Assembly (NCBI RefSeq): GCF_001613245.1
Contig: NZ_BDBZ01000041.1
Span: 1-64,000, forward strand
Origin: Nocardia speluncae NBRC 108251
GTDB taxonomy: Bacteria > Actinomycetota > Actinomycetes > Mycobacteriales > Mycobacteriaceae
Direction: 5' to 3'
DNA: 64,000 bases
The notes beneath the pieces were generated by a model that worked only from the letters and a program-made list of their open reading frames with translations, made no database searches and was not told where the DNA came from. The translations under genes and the position numbers were made by a program. Positions 20,413 through 29,012 of the stretch are shown piece by piece (within the stretch, counting starts at the first letter, position 1; every line of letters starts with the position of its first letter).

Positions 20413-20448
20413 GTTACCGCCTCCGGGCCCGGAGCCGACGGTAACCGA

Positions 20449-21126
20449 TCACGGCGGACCGGCCTTGTACCCCACACCACGAACGGTCAGCACGATCTCC
20501 GGATTCTCCGGATCCTTCTCGACCTTGGCGCGTAGTCGCTGAACGTGGACGTTCACCAGCCGCGTATCGGCGGCATGCCGGTAACCCCACACCTGTTCCA
20601 GTAGTACCTCGCGAGTGAAGACCTGCCGCGGTTTGCGCGCGAGCGCCACCAGCAGATCGAATTCCAGCGGGGTCAGCGAGATCTGCGCGCCTTCGCGGGT
20701 GACCTTGTGAGCGGGCACATCGATCACGATATCGGCGATATTGAGCAGCTCGGCCGGCTCTTCCTCGGTGCGGCGCAACCGCGCGCGCACCCGCGCCACC
20801 AGCTCCTTCGGCTTGAAGGGTTTGACGATGTAGTCATCGGCACCGGACTCCAGGCCGAGCACCACATCGACGGTATCGGTCTTGGCGGTGAGCATCACGA
20901 TCGGCACACCCGAGTCGGCGCGCAGCACCCGGCATACATCGATACCGTTCATCCCCGGCAGCATCAGGTCCAGCAGGACCAGGTCGGGCCGGATCTCCCG
21001 GACCGCCGACAGTGCCTGGGTGCCGTCGCCGACCACGTGCGGGTCGAAACCCTCACCTCGCAGGACGATGGTGAGCATCTCCGCGAGGGCCATATCGTCG
21101 TCGACGACCAGAATCTTCGGCTTCAT
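20449..21126 (-). CDS. mtrA: Response regulator MtrA
   Basis: A 225-residue OmpR/PhoB-class regulator. The receiver domain begins 'MKPKILVVDDD', with the phosphoacceptor Asp53 in 'VLLDLMLPGMNG'. The winged-helix DNA-binding domain ends 'KDPENPEIVLTVRGVGYKAG'. It is almost identical in layout to the essential mycobacterial MtrA, which binds oriC and promoters of peptidoglycan hydrolase genes. ATG 21126 is used; the extra 16 codons upstream are not conserved. It precedes mtrB by 36 bases in one operon with lpqB. Confidence 0.97.
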   Translation of the reverse strand: MKPKILVVDDDMALAEMLTIVLRGEGFDPHVVGDGTQALSAVREIRPDLVLLDLMLPGMNGIDVCRVLRADSGVPIVMLTAKTDTVDVVLGLESGADDYIVKPFKPKELVARVRARLRRTEEEPAELLNIADIVIDVPAHKVTREGAQISLTPLEFDLLVALARKPRQVFTREVLLEQVWGYRHAADTRLVNVHVQRLRAKVEKDPENPEIVLTVRGVGYKAGPP

Positions 21127-21204
21127 AGTTACTATGTTGTCATCTCCCGGGCTCGTAACGGGTCGCCACGCCATACATGGCGCGTTCCCGCCGGATATCC
21201 AACA

Positions 21205-21876
21205 CTAATTCGCTAGCAATGCGGCGAGCCGCGCAGCCAATGCATTCATTTCGCCGGAGCGTGGGCCGGGACCTTGTTCGCCGGGCCGGAAAACCCACCA
21301 GGTTCCGTACCAATCGCGCCGAGCGAGATCACGGTACACCGCGGCGGTCCGTTCCTGTAATCCACCGTCACGTTCGTAGGCGTCCAACTCCCGCGTCGCG
21401 TCGAGTTCACCGCGCCGGCGGGCGCGTTCGGCCGCAACTTCGACCGGTACGTCCAGCAGCAGCTGCACCTGCGGCACCGGCAGCGCGAACCGGCCGAATT
21501 CCAATTCCCCCACCCACCGCACGATTTCCCCGTCGGCGGATTGGCCGAGCCGAGCGGCGTTGTAGGCGGCGTTGGAGGCCACGTAGCGGTCCAGCACAAC
21601 CAAATCGTTGTCGGCCAGCAATTTCGCCAGATCGTCGGCGGCTCCGGCACGGTCCAGCGCGAACAGAGTGGCCATGGCGTTCACCGAGGCGGCCAGATCC
21701 CCGTGCGCGCCGCGCAGCGCTTCGGCGGCCAGATCCGCGTGGACGGAACGGCCGTAGCGCGGGAAGGCCAGCGTCTGCACCCGTAGTCCGCGCTGCTCGA
21801 GCGCCGCCACCAGATCGGTGATCAGCGTCCGTTTACCCGCACCGTCGAGGCCCTCCACCGAGACCAGCACACCCAT
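21205..21876 (-). CDS. tmk: Thymidylate kinase
   Basis: A 223-residue kinase that converts dTMP to dTDP. The P-loop is 'SVEGLDGAGKRTL', the DRY-like motif is 'VVLDRYVASNAAYNAA', and the lid region carries 'ERARRRGELDATRELDAYE'. Length and motif order match the actinobacterial Tmk type. It sits between sahH and mtrA on the same strand, the arrangement also known in mycobacteria. The hairpin at 21895-21932 separates it from sahH, so it likely starts its own transcript, continuing into mtrAB-lpqB. Confidence 0.93.
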   Translation of the reverse strand: MGVLVSVEGLDGAGKRTLITDLVAALEQRGLRVQTLAFPRYGRSVHADLAAEALRGAHGDLAASVNAMATLFALDRAGAADDLAKLLADNDLVVLDRYVASNAAYNAARLGQSADGEIVRWVGELEFGRFALPVPQVQLLLDVPVEVAAERARRRGELDATRELDAYERDGGLQERTAAVYRDLARRDWYGTWWVFRPGEQGPGPRSGEMNALAARLAALLAN

Positions 21877-21894
21877 GTGGGCAGCCTACTCGGA

Positions 21895-21932
21895 CACCTG
21901 TGCCCGCCTACCGAGGCAGGCGGGCACAGGTG
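21895..21932 (-). terminator. Terminator of sahH
   Basis: A perfect 15-bp stem (21895-21909 with 21918-21932) with an eight-base loop lies 22 bases past the sahH stop and before tmk. No T run follows, as in many GC-rich terminators. Confidence 0.75.
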
Positions 21933-21954
21933 GAGACCGGGAAAGGGTGCCGGA

Positions 21955-23436
21955 TCAGTAGCGGTAGTGCTCCGGCTTGTACGGGCCTTCGACATCGACA
22001 TTGATGTATTCGGCCTGGTCCTTGGTGAGCTTGGTCAGCGTGCCGCCCAGCGCTTCCACGTGGATACGGGCGACCTTCTCGTCGAGCACCTTCGGCAGGC
22101 GGTAGACCTCGTTGTCGTACTCCTCCGGTTTGGTCCACAGTTCGATCTGCGCGATCACCTGGTTGGAGAAGCTGTTGCTCATCACGAACGACGGGTGGCC
22201 GGTGGCGTTGCCCAGATTCAGCAACCGCCCCTCGGACAGCACGATGATCGACTTACCGGAATCACCGAACGTCCACAGGTCGACCTGAGGTTTGATATTC
22301 AACCTCGTCGCGCCGGATCGTTCCAGGCCCGCCATATCGATTTCGTTGTCGAAATGGCCGATATTCCCGAGAATGGCCTGGTCCTTCATCGCCCGCATAT
22401 GGTCCAGGGTGATGATGTCCTTGTTACCTGTCGAGGTGATGACGATATCGGCCTCGCCGATGGCCCGTTCCACGGTCACCACGTCGTAGCCGTCCATCAG
22501 CGCCTGCAGGGCGTTGATGGGGTCGATCTCGGTGACCTGGACCCGGGCGCCCTGTCCGGCCAGCGATTCCGCGCATCCCTTGCCGACGTCGCCGTAGCCG
22601 CAGATCAGCACCTTCTTACCGCCGATGAGGACATCGGTGCCGCGGTTGATGCCGTCGATCAGCGAATGCCGGGTGCCGTATTTGTTGTCGAACTTGGACT
22701 TGGTGACCGAGTCGTTGACATTGATCGCCGGGAAGGACAGTTCACCCGCGGCGGCGAACTGGTACAGGCGCAGCACACCGGTGGTGGTTTCCTCGGTGAC
22801 ACCCTTGATGCTTTCGGCGATGGCGGACCACTTGCCTTTGTCGGTCTCGAACCGGTCGCGCAGCAGGTTCAGGAAGACCTTGTATTCCGCGGAATGCTCC
22901 TCATCGACCGACGGCACCACACCCGCCTTCTCGAACTGCGCCCCGCGCAGCACCAGCATGGTGGCGTCGCCGCCGTCGTCGAGGATCATATTGGTCGGCT
23001 CACCCGGCCAGGTGAGCATCTGTTCGGCCGCCCACCAGTACTCCTCCAGGGTTTCGCCTTTCCAGGCGAACACCGGGGTGCCCTGCGGCTCCTCGACGGT
23101 GCCGTGCGGGCCGACCACCACGGCCGCCGCGGCATGATCCTGGGTGGAGAAGATATTGCAGGAGGCCCACCGGACCTCAGCGCCCAGTGCGGTGAGGGTT
23201 TCGATCAGCACGGCGGTCTGCACGGTCATATGCAACGAGCCGGAGATGCGGGCGCCTTTCAGCGGCGCGACGTCGGCGTATTCGCGACGCAGGGCCATGA
23301 GCCCGGGCATCTCGTGTTCGGCCAGCCGGATCTCCTTGCGGCCGAAATCGGCCAGCGCCAGATCCGCGACCTTGTATTCGACGCCGTTACGGCTGTCGGT
23401 GCTCAGCGATGTGCGAGGCATTTCGGAGGTCGTCAT
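21955..23436 (-). CDS. sahH: S-adenosylhomocysteine hydrolase (adenosylhomocysteinase)
   Basis: A 493-residue NAD-dependent enzyme that splits S-adenosylhomocysteine to homocysteine and adenosine, which keeps methyltransferases running. The NAD-binding loop is 'VLICGYGDVGKGCAESLAG'. Other signatures are 'NVNDSVTKSKFDNKYG' and the C-terminal 'PYKPEHYRY'. The length fits the bacterial form with the extra insert. The start is ATG 23436; AGAAGG lies about a dozen bases upstream. Just upstream on the opposite strand lies a diverged copy of the MSESGPEAV repeat. Confidence 0.97.
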   Translation of the reverse strand: MTTSEMPRTSLSTDSRNGVEYKVADLALADFGRKEIRLAEHEMPGLMALRREYADVAPLKGARISGSLHMTVQTAVLIETLTALGAEVRWASCNIFSTQDHAAAAVVVGPHGTVEEPQGTPVFAWKGETLEEYWWAAEQMLTWPGEPTNMILDDGGDATMLVLRGAQFEKAGVVPSVDEEHSAEYKVFLNLLRDRFETDKGKWSAIAESIKGVTEETTTGVLRLYQFAAAGELSFPAINVNDSVTKSKFDNKYGTRHSLIDGINRGTDVLIGGKKVLICGYGDVGKGCAESLAGQGARVQVTEIDPINALQALMDGYDVVTVERAIGEADIVITSTGNKDIITLDHMRAMKDQAILGNIGHFDNEIDMAGLERSGATRLNIKPQVDLWTFGDSGKSIIVLSEGRLLNLGNATGHPSFVMSNSFSNQVIAQIELWTKPEEYDNEVYRLPKVLDEKVARIHVEALGGTLTKLTKDQAEYINVDVEGPYKPEHYRY

Positions 23437-23467
23437 CAGCGTGGATCAGCCTTCTCTCGGTTACGGC

Positions 23468-23562
23468 ATGAGCGAGTCGGGCCCGGAAGCGGTCGTGCGC
23501 TACCTCCGCCTTCGCTCCGGCCTCCGCGTCAGGAGGTGGACCGATCGGCCAGGCCTCGCTCA
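23468..23562 (+). repeat. Diverged copy of the ATGAGCGAG palindromic repeat, upstream of sahH
   Basis: The first 26 bases match the tandem repeats at 54715 at 24 of 26 positions and again read M-S-E-S-G-P-E-A-V. TGAGCGAG (23469-23476) is mirrored by CTCGCTCA (23555-23562), giving 8-bp outer arms. An inner ACCTCC/GGAGGT pair adds to the fold. It begins 32 bases from the sahH start and lies within its leader or promoter region. Confidence 0.6.
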
Positions 23563-23675
23563 GGCCCGATAAACACGGTCTCGATCGCAAGGCTAGCCGG
23601 TTCGGCGCGGCCGCGGTCCGGCTGTATCGGTTGGCGCCGGTACCGGGCGCGCGGCGCGCGGCGCACCCGTTGGTT

Positions 23676-24845
23676 TCAGCCGGTGACCATGCCGGGGCCG
23701 GGCGATACCGCGTCCACGGCCTGCCGTTTGCGGGGTGCGAGATTGATCCGGGTGAGGTCGCCGTCGTAGTGCGCGAGCACCCGCTTGTCCATTACCCGGC
23801 GCCACAGCGGCGGGATCATCGCGAGGACCACCATGGCCGCGTACCCGGCGGGTAGTTGCGGGGCTTCGTCGGTACTGCGCAGCGTCTGATAGCGCCGGCC
23901 GGGGTTGGCATGGTGATCACTGTGCCGCTGGAGATGGAACAGGAAGATATTGGTGACGAGTCGATCGCTGTTCCAGCTGTCGCGCGCTGTGCAGCGCCGA
24001 TACCGCCCGTTGGGGCGGCGTTCCCGGAGCAACCCGTAGTGCTCGATGTAGTTGACGGTTTCGAGCAGGCCGGCGCCCAGCACCGCTTGCAGCAGCAGGT
24101 AAGGCAGGATCTGCCAGCCGAAAACCAGCATCAGCCCCCCGAAGAGCACCACCGTCATCGCCCACGCCTGCAAGATGTGGTTGGCCGGACTCCACCAGCC
24201 GGTCCCCCTTCGGCGCAACCGGTCTCGCTCCAGCCGCAGCGCAGAACGGAATCCCCCGGCCACACTGCGCGGCATGAATACCCACAAACTCTCACCGAAC
24301 CGGGCGCTGGCGGGATCCTCGGGGGTCGCGACCCGGGCGTGGTGGCCGCGGTTGTGTTCGACGAAGAAGTGTCCGTACCCGGATTGCGCCAGGGCGATCT
24401 TGGCCAGCCACCGTTCCAGGCGTTCGACCCGGTGACCGAGTTCATGGGCGGCATTGATGCCGATCCCGGAGATCAGGCCGAGGGTGACGGCGAGACCTAC
24501 CTTGTCGACGATATCGAGTTCGCTACCGGACCACAGGTACCCGGCCAGGGCGAGACCGACCAGCTGGATGGGTAGGAAGAGATACGTGCACCAGCGGTAG
24601 TAGCGGTCGTTGGAGAGGGTTTCGTAGTCCTCGTCGCGAGGGTTGGAACCATCGTCGCCGACCAGCAGGTCGAGTAGCGGGATGAGTACCAGGACCATGA
24701 TCGGCCCGGTCCACCAGAACACCTCGAGACCGGTGTGCAGCACAAGCTGGGAGGGCAGCAGCGCGGTGGCCGGAGCGATCAGACCGAGGATCCATAGATG
24801 GCGTTTGGGATCGGCCGACCCGGCCGACTTGCCAACCAAATGCAC
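23676..24845 (-). CDS. alkB: Alkane 1-monooxygenase AlkB
   Basis: A di-iron integral membrane hydroxylase of about 389 residues that oxidises terminal carbons of alkanes. His clusters are 'AAHELGHR', 'EHNRGHHARV', 'NYIEHYGLLRER' and 'LQRHSDHHANP', with at least six membrane segments. The start is uncertain. GTG 24845 gives 'HLVGKSAGSADPKRHLWILG', which matches where AlkB homology begins. ATG 24911 would add 22 residues, but TATATA lies between the two candidates and may be the -10 region. A still longer frame toward 25247 is spurious. No rubredoxin gene lies on either side, unlike the mycobacterial alkB-rubA1-rubA2-tetR order, so its electron carrier must be elsewhere. Confidence 0.92.
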   Translation of the reverse strand: MHLVGKSAGSADPKRHLWILGLIAPATALLPSQLVLHTGLEVFWWTGPIMVLVLIPLLDLLVGDDGSNPRDEDYETLSNDRYYRWCTYLFLPIQLVGLALAGYLWSGSELDIVDKVGLAVTLGLISGIGINAAHELGHRVERLERWLAKIALAQSGYGHFFVEHNRGHHARVATPEDPASARFGESLWVFMPRSVAGGFRSALRLERDRLRRRGTGWWSPANHILQAWAMTVVLFGGLMLVFGWQILPYLLLQAVLGAGLLETVNYIEHYGLLRERRPNGRYRRCTARDSWNSDRLVTNIFLFHLQRHSDHHANPGRRYQTLRSTDEAPQLPAGYAAMVVLAMIPPLWRRVMDKRVLAHYDGDLTRINLAPRKRQAVDAVSPGPGMVTG

Positions 24846-25060
24846 TTTTGCCCCGCTATTGAAAAACCGAACTTGCAGCGGCCTATATATTCGCAGACCC
24901 GGTGTCTTCATTGCGCCGTTGTTCGACCCAAACGTGGTGACCGTTACACGCCGGAACCGCGCCCCGGTGCGCCGTCCTATGGACGGACGTCCGCGAGCCC
25001 GCCCCGGAGCAGTTGAAACCGCAGGTCGCGGCGCCTTCTGTTGGTGTCTTACGGCCCGGC

Positions 25061-25696
25061 TCACCGCGCGGGGATTTCCGTCGCGGGCCGCCCGGCGAGC
25101 GCTGCGGCCACATAGGGTCCGAAGACGCGGCCGAGTTCGGCCGGTACGTCGTGTTCCGGCCCGGGTGGGGTGGGGATATAGCTGATCGCCAGCCGGACCA
25201 GGGCGTGAGCGAAGGTCTCGGCCTGGCCTCGGGTGAAGGCCACCCAACTGCGCTGCATGACGCTGATGAGCCGCTCGGTGGCGTGCTCGATCAGCGGACC
25301 GGCGTCGAGGGTGATGAGGCGGAGCAGGTCCAGTTTGACCTCGCCGAGCACGAGCGATTGCACCAGTGGGTCCTGGGCGGCATCGCGGAAATAGCTTGCG
25401 ATGCCGTCGCGGATGGAGGCATCGGCGTCACCGATATTGGCGGCCAGCGCTGTCTCCACATGATCGACGAGATCGTCGGCCAAGCGGACGGCGTAAGCCT
25501 CCGCCAGACCCTGACGCGAACCGAATTCGTTGTAGAGGGTCTGGCGGCTGACCCCGGTACCGGCCGCCACCTCGGTGAGGGTGATCTTGGACCAGTCCCG
25601 TTGCCCGAGAAGGTCACGCATCGTGTCCAGGATGGCTGTGCGCAGCAACTCACGCGCAGACCCCTGGATGAAATTCCGGGATCCGGTGCTCGGCAT
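25061..25696 (-). CDS. TetR-family regulator, AlkB-associated type
   Basis: A 211-residue repressor. The helix-turn-helix is 'ITLTEVAAGTGVSRQTLYNEFGSRQGL' in outline (residues about 38-64), followed by a helical ligand-binding domain. Its place directly upstream of alkB matches the Rv3249c-type regulator of alkane hydroxylase operons, so it probably responds to an alkane or fatty acyl compound and controls alkB. A 215-base gap before alkB could hold the operator. The start is ATG 25696. Confidence 0.85.
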   Translation of the reverse strand: MPSTGSRNFIQGSARELLRTAILDTMRDLLGQRDWSKITLTEVAAGTGVSRQTLYNEFGSRQGLAEAYAVRLADDLVDHVETALAANIGDADASIRDGIASYFRDAAQDPLVQSLVLGEVKLDLLRLITLDAGPLIEHATERLISVMQRSWVAFTRGQAETFAHALVRLAISYIPTPPGPEHDVPAELGRVFGPYVAAALAGRPATEIPAR

Positions 25697-25712
25697 GGCA
25701 GCGACACTGGCA

Positions 25713-25750
25713 CGAACGACCTGTTCGAGTCAAAGTTTCAAGTTCGTTCG
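25713..25750. promoter_or_regulatory. Possible TetR autoregulatory inverted repeat
   Basis: CGAACGA (25713-25719) and TCGTTCG (25744-25750) form a perfect but widely spaced inverted repeat 17 bases upstream of the tetR start. Extra GTTCG half-sites lie between them. The position suits autoregulation; the wide spacing makes it tentative. Confidence 0.25.
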
Positions 25751-25787
25751 ATCGGCTGCCGCCCGGCCACCGGGCAGATCACCGGGA

Positions 25788-26309
25788 TCACGGCATGAGC
25801 ACGACGTCGGCGTCCGGCGGCAGGGCGGCCACCGGCCACCACCGCAGATCGGTGGATTCCGCGCTGCGCACCGGCACCGCACCGGGTGGGGCGGTGATCC
25901 GGAACAGCAGATCCAGATGCCGCGTCGGCACACCGAGGGAACAGGTGATCGGATGAGCCTGGGCCGCATAGAGTTCCGGTTCGATGAGCAACCCGTCGAT
26001 CCCCGATTCCTCGGTGGCCTCGCGCAGCGCAGCCCCCGCCACTGTCTCGTCGCTCTCCTCGCAGTGCCCGCCGAGCTGGATCCAGCGCCCGACCCGCGGA
26101 TGCAGAGTCAGCAGAACCTCCCGGCCGTCGTGCGAGAAAACCACGGCCGACGCGGTGATGTGACCGGGCACGTGTTCGCGCAGGCATCCGCGTGGCGCCG
26201 ATCCGAGGAATGCCAGTATCGCCTCGCGCAGCGAGGTCTCGGGACCGCTGCCCGGCTGCCAGGTGGTCAGCAATTCGGTGGCCGAGGCATGCAGAGATTC
26301 CACGCTCAC
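25788..26309 (-). CDS. Nudix hydrolase coupled to fbiB
   Basis: A 173-residue Nudix protein. The box 'GGHCEESDETVAGAALREAT' continues with E-E-S-G, so the catalytic R-E-x-x-E-E-x-G core is intact; the spacing before it is one residue longer than the textbook form, as in a known G-G-H-x-E-x-x-D subfamily. The start is GTG 26309, which overlaps the fbiB stop (GTGA), so it is the third gene of a coupled fbiA-fbiB-nudix operon. The substrate is unknown; the context hints at cleaning up or recycling a nucleotide linked to F420 assembly, but that is inference. Confidence 0.85.
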   Translation of the reverse strand: MSVESLHASATELLTTWQPGSGPETSLREAILAFLGSAPRGCLREHVPGHITASAVVFSHDGREVLLTLHPRVGRWIQLGGHCEESDETVAGAALREATEESGIDGLLIEPELYAAQAHPITCSLGVPTRHLDLLFRITAPPGAVPVRSAESTDLRWWPVAALPPDADVVLMP

Positions 26310-27673
26310 CGTTCCACCAGCCCCACCGCCGGGTCGCACGGGGGACGGGGTCCCAGTTCCTCGCGTGGGTGCCCGACGGCTATGGCGCCCAACGGGTTCC
26401 AGTCGTCGTCCAGGTCCAGGACGGCACGGGCGACCTCCGGCGCGAAGATGGTCGAACCGATCCAGCAGCTCCCCAGCCCCTCGGCGGCCAGCGCAACCAA
26501 CAACCCCTGCACCGCGGCGCCCACGGCGACGGTGAACATGGTCTGTTCCGCAGCTCGGCGGCGGTCATCGGGATAGTCGTGAGCGCCGTCCGGCACACAG
26601 AACGGGATAATCACCTCCGGGGCGTCGAAGAGTAGGCGCCCGCGGTTCACGCGGCGCTCCACCCGTTCGGCGTCCAGGCCGTCGGCCAGGAGATCGGCAC
26701 GCCACTTCTCCGCCATCGCGGTGAGCAGCCGTTCGCGCCGGACCCGGTCGCGTAGCCAGACGAACCGCACCGGACGGGTGTGATGAGGTGCGGGAGCCGT
26801 CAACGCAACCGCGGTCGCAGCCCGGATACGTTCCGGGTCCACCGGGTCGGCGGTGAAATCACGCACCGAGCGCCGCAGTAGCACCGCCTCTTCCCGGCCG
26901 CGCTGCAGGGCCTCGGCCGTACCGAGCCAGAACAGATCGTCGGTTCCCGCACGCACGAGGTCTGTCGCGGTAGAACCGTCGTCGGTGAGCGTCAGACCGC
27001 GTACCACCGCCACCGGCACCGCACCCAGTTTGCCCTTCACAAGATCGGCGGCCGCTGCGAGTTCGTCGGCGATCGCGACCTGGGTGACCTGCAGTTCGTT
27101 GCCCTGACCGTCGACGGTGCCCGAATAGTCGTGCAGTACACGTAGTCCCGCCGAGCCGATCGCGACATCGGTCTGGCCGTTACGCCAGGCGCGCCCCATA
27201 GTGTCGGTGACCACCACCGCCACGTTCACACCGAGCCGGGTCGCCAGTGCCGAACGCAACCCTTTCGCGCTGCCGTCGGGATCGGTGGGAAGTAGGACGA
27301 GTTCACCGCGTTCGACATTGGACCCGTCCACCCCGGAGGCCGCCTGCACGATGCCGAGCCGGTTCTCGGTGATCAGGGTACGGCCGCGGCGGGCCACGAT
27401 CCGCACCGATTCCTGCTCCACCAGCCGCCGCCGCGCCGCGTCACGCTCCTCCGGATCGGTTGGCGCGGCAACGATCCGCCCCTCCGCCTTGGCGACGATC
27501 TTGCTGGTGACCACCAGGATATCGCCGTCGACCAGCCACGGAGCGCAGGCGGCGATATGTTCGGCGAGGTCGTCGCCGGGCCGGAATTCCGGCAATCCGG
27601 CGATCGGGAGAATACGTACTTCCGCGGCGGCATGATCGGCAATTACCTCGGCGAACGATTCCATACCGGTCAC
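26306..27673 (-). CDS. fbiB: Bifunctional F420 synthase FbiB (gamma-glutamyl ligase plus FMN reductase domain)
   Basis: A 455-residue fusion. Residues about 1-245 are the CofE-like F420-0:gamma-glutamyl ligase ('LVVTSKIVAKAEGR', 'VTDTMGRAWRNGQTDVAIG'). Residues about 260-455 are a nitroreductase-fold domain ('RRSVRDFT', 'EGLGSCWIGS') that reduces dehydro-F420-0 with FMNH2. Together they finish coenzyme F420 with its polyglutamate tail. The GTG start overlaps the fbiA stop by four bases. The length and fusion are typical of actinobacteria. Confidence 0.96.
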   Translation of the reverse strand: MTGMESFAEVIADHAAAEVRILPIAGLPEFRPGDDLAEHIAACAPWLVDGDILVVTSKIVAKAEGRIVAAPTDPEERDAARRRLVEQESVRIVARRGRTLITENRLGIVQAASGVDGSNVERGELVLLPTDPDGSAKGLRSALATRLGVNVAVVVTDTMGRAWRNGQTDVAIGSAGLRVLHDYSGTVDGQGNELQVTQVAIADELAAAADLVKGKLGAVPVAVVRGLTLTDDGSTATDLVRAGTDDLFWLGTAEALQRGREEAVLLRRSVRDFTADPVDPERIRAATAVALTAPAPHHTRPVRFVWLRDRVRRERLLTAMAEKWRADLLADGLDAERVERRVNRGRLLFDAPEVIIPFCVPDGAHDYPDDRRRAAEQTMFTVAVGAAVQGLLVALAAEGLGSCWIGSTIFAPEVARAVLDLDDDWNPLGAIAVGHPREELGPRPPCDPAVGLVER

Positions 27674-28668
27674 GATTTCACTCCTGCCAGATCAAAGGCC
27701 GCGCGCACCATTTCGGCGGTGGCCGGCGGATCGGTCATCAACAGCGGAACGCTGCGCACCTGCACCCCGGGGACATCGGCGGTATCGGTGGTGTGGATCA
27801 GCCAGCCGTCGAGAATGCCGGTGGCCGAACGCGCTCCGTAGTGCCTGCCGACCGCCTCCGCGGAGGTCTCCACACCGATCACCGACAGGCATTCGTCGGC
27901 CATACCGCGCAGCGGCTTCCCATCGATCACCGGCGAGACGCCGATCACCGGGGCCGCGGTGGTTCGCAATGCGCCCCGAATTCCGGGCACCGAGAGGATG
28001 GAGCCCACGCTCACAACAGGGTTCGAGGGGGCCAGCAATACGATATCCGCATCGGCTATGAGTTCGATCACATTTGGTGCCGGCTTGGCTTCGTCGGCCC
28101 CGATTGTGGCGAATCCGTGAGTTCGAACGTCGGCGCGATACCGAACCCACCACTCCTGGAAATGGATCGCGCGGCGTTCGCTGGGAGTCTCCGGGTCGCT
28201 GATAACAACATGCGTTTCACAGCGATCGTCGGTTGCCGGGATGAGTTCGACGCCTGGTTGCCACCGATTGCACAGCGCCTCGGTAACCGCCGAGAGCGGA
28301 TAGCCGGCGCGCAACATTTCGGTGCGAACCAGATGCGTGGCGATATCCCGATCCCCCAGCCCGAACCAGTCCGGCTGAGCGTGATATTTCGCCAACTCCT
28401 CCTTCGCGTGCCAGGTTTCCCCCAGCCGGCCCCAGCCTCGCTCGGGGTCTATTCCGCCGCCGAGCGTATACATGCAGGTATCGAGGTCGGGGCAAATTCT
28501 CAACCCGTGCATCCAGACGTCATCGCCCACATTGACGATGGCCGAAACCTTCGCTTCGGGCAGCAGCTCCCGTACACCCGACAGGAACCGCGCGCCACCG
28601 ACTCCGCCGACCAGGACGACGATACGGGGGCCATTGGCGGGCCCGATGTCCGCTTGTTGTGAAGTCAC
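27670..28668 (-). CDS. fbiA: 2-phospho-L-lactate/PEP transferase FbiA (CofD)
   Basis: A 332-residue transferase that joins activated phosphoenolpyruvate (in actinobacteria) to the deazaflavin FO, giving dehydro-F420-0. 'IVVLVGGVGGARFLSGV' is the N-terminal nucleotide-binding loop, and 'APSNPVVSVGSILSVPGIR' is the second conserved loop. It starts at GTG 28668. It heads the coupled fbiA-fbiB-nudix unit and is divergent from whiB2 across a 344-base control region. Confidence 0.95.
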   Translation of the reverse strand: MTSQQADIGPANGPRIVVLVGGVGGARFLSGVRELLPEAKVSAIVNVGDDVWMHGLRICPDLDTCMYTLGGGIDPERGWGRLGETWHAKEELAKYHAQPDWFGLGDRDIATHLVRTEMLRAGYPLSAVTEALCNRWQPGVELIPATDDRCETHVVISDPETPSERRAIHFQEWWVRYRADVRTHGFATIGADEAKPAPNVIELIADADIVLLAPSNPVVSVGSILSVPGIRGALRTTAAPVIGVSPVIDGKPLRGMADECLSVIGVETSAEAVGRHYGARSATGILDGWLIHTTDTADVPGVQVRSVPLLMTDPPATAEMVRAAFDLAGVKS

Positions 28669-29012
28669 ATCTGTACACCCTATGCGGCGCCGGAAATAGT
28701 GCGTCTTTCGCTATATTTGCCGGTCATTTGCTATTCGGGTCACAAGATCGACTCGGAATGCCGCGCGGGATAGTAACGGAATAGTGACGGTGGCTTGACC
28801 ATCACACCCGGCGGCGTGTCTAATCACAGACATGTCATTCCGGACGGTGCTGGAAGTTCAAGGCGCGAACGGAAACTCGAACAGATGTTCGAATTGGAAT
28901 GACGGGCTCGGGGAAGTCCGCGAGACAACATCGCGGAGTTAGGCCGTCGATATGCGTGTGGATCGACGGAAAGAAATCATTCTGCGCTAACACACAGTGA
29001 GGAGGCGGAGCG
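28669..29012. other. Divergent control region, fbiA / whiB2
   Basis: 344 bases with no gene. It is less GC-rich than its flanks (for example near 28700-28740), as promoters here tend to be. It contains the forward promoter listed at 28795-28824 and a leader of about 180 bases before whiB2. The first 100 bases should hold the fbiA promoter. Confidence 0.6.
28795..28824 (+). promoter_or_regulatory. Sigma-A-like promoter for whiB2
   Basis: TTGACC (28795-28800) and TCTAAT (28819-28824) are spaced 18 bases apart and sit close to consensus -35 and -10 boxes. Transcription would begin near 28831, leaving a leader of about 180 bases before ATG 29013, which might itself be regulated. Confidence 0.5.

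Noticed and set aside
23437..23675. S-adenosylhomocysteine riboswitch before sahH
   Set aside because: The leader is occupied by the diverged palindromic repeat and I saw no match to the known SAH riboswitch core.
21877..23769. A 630-codon forward open frame opposite sahH
   Set aside because: It shadows sahH, which has unmistakable motifs, and its composition is typical of antisense frames in GC-rich DNA.
24846..25247. N-terminal extension of alkB
   Set aside because: The extra codons are Arg/Pro/Gly rich, lie partly over the tetR gene and contain no AlkB-like sequence.
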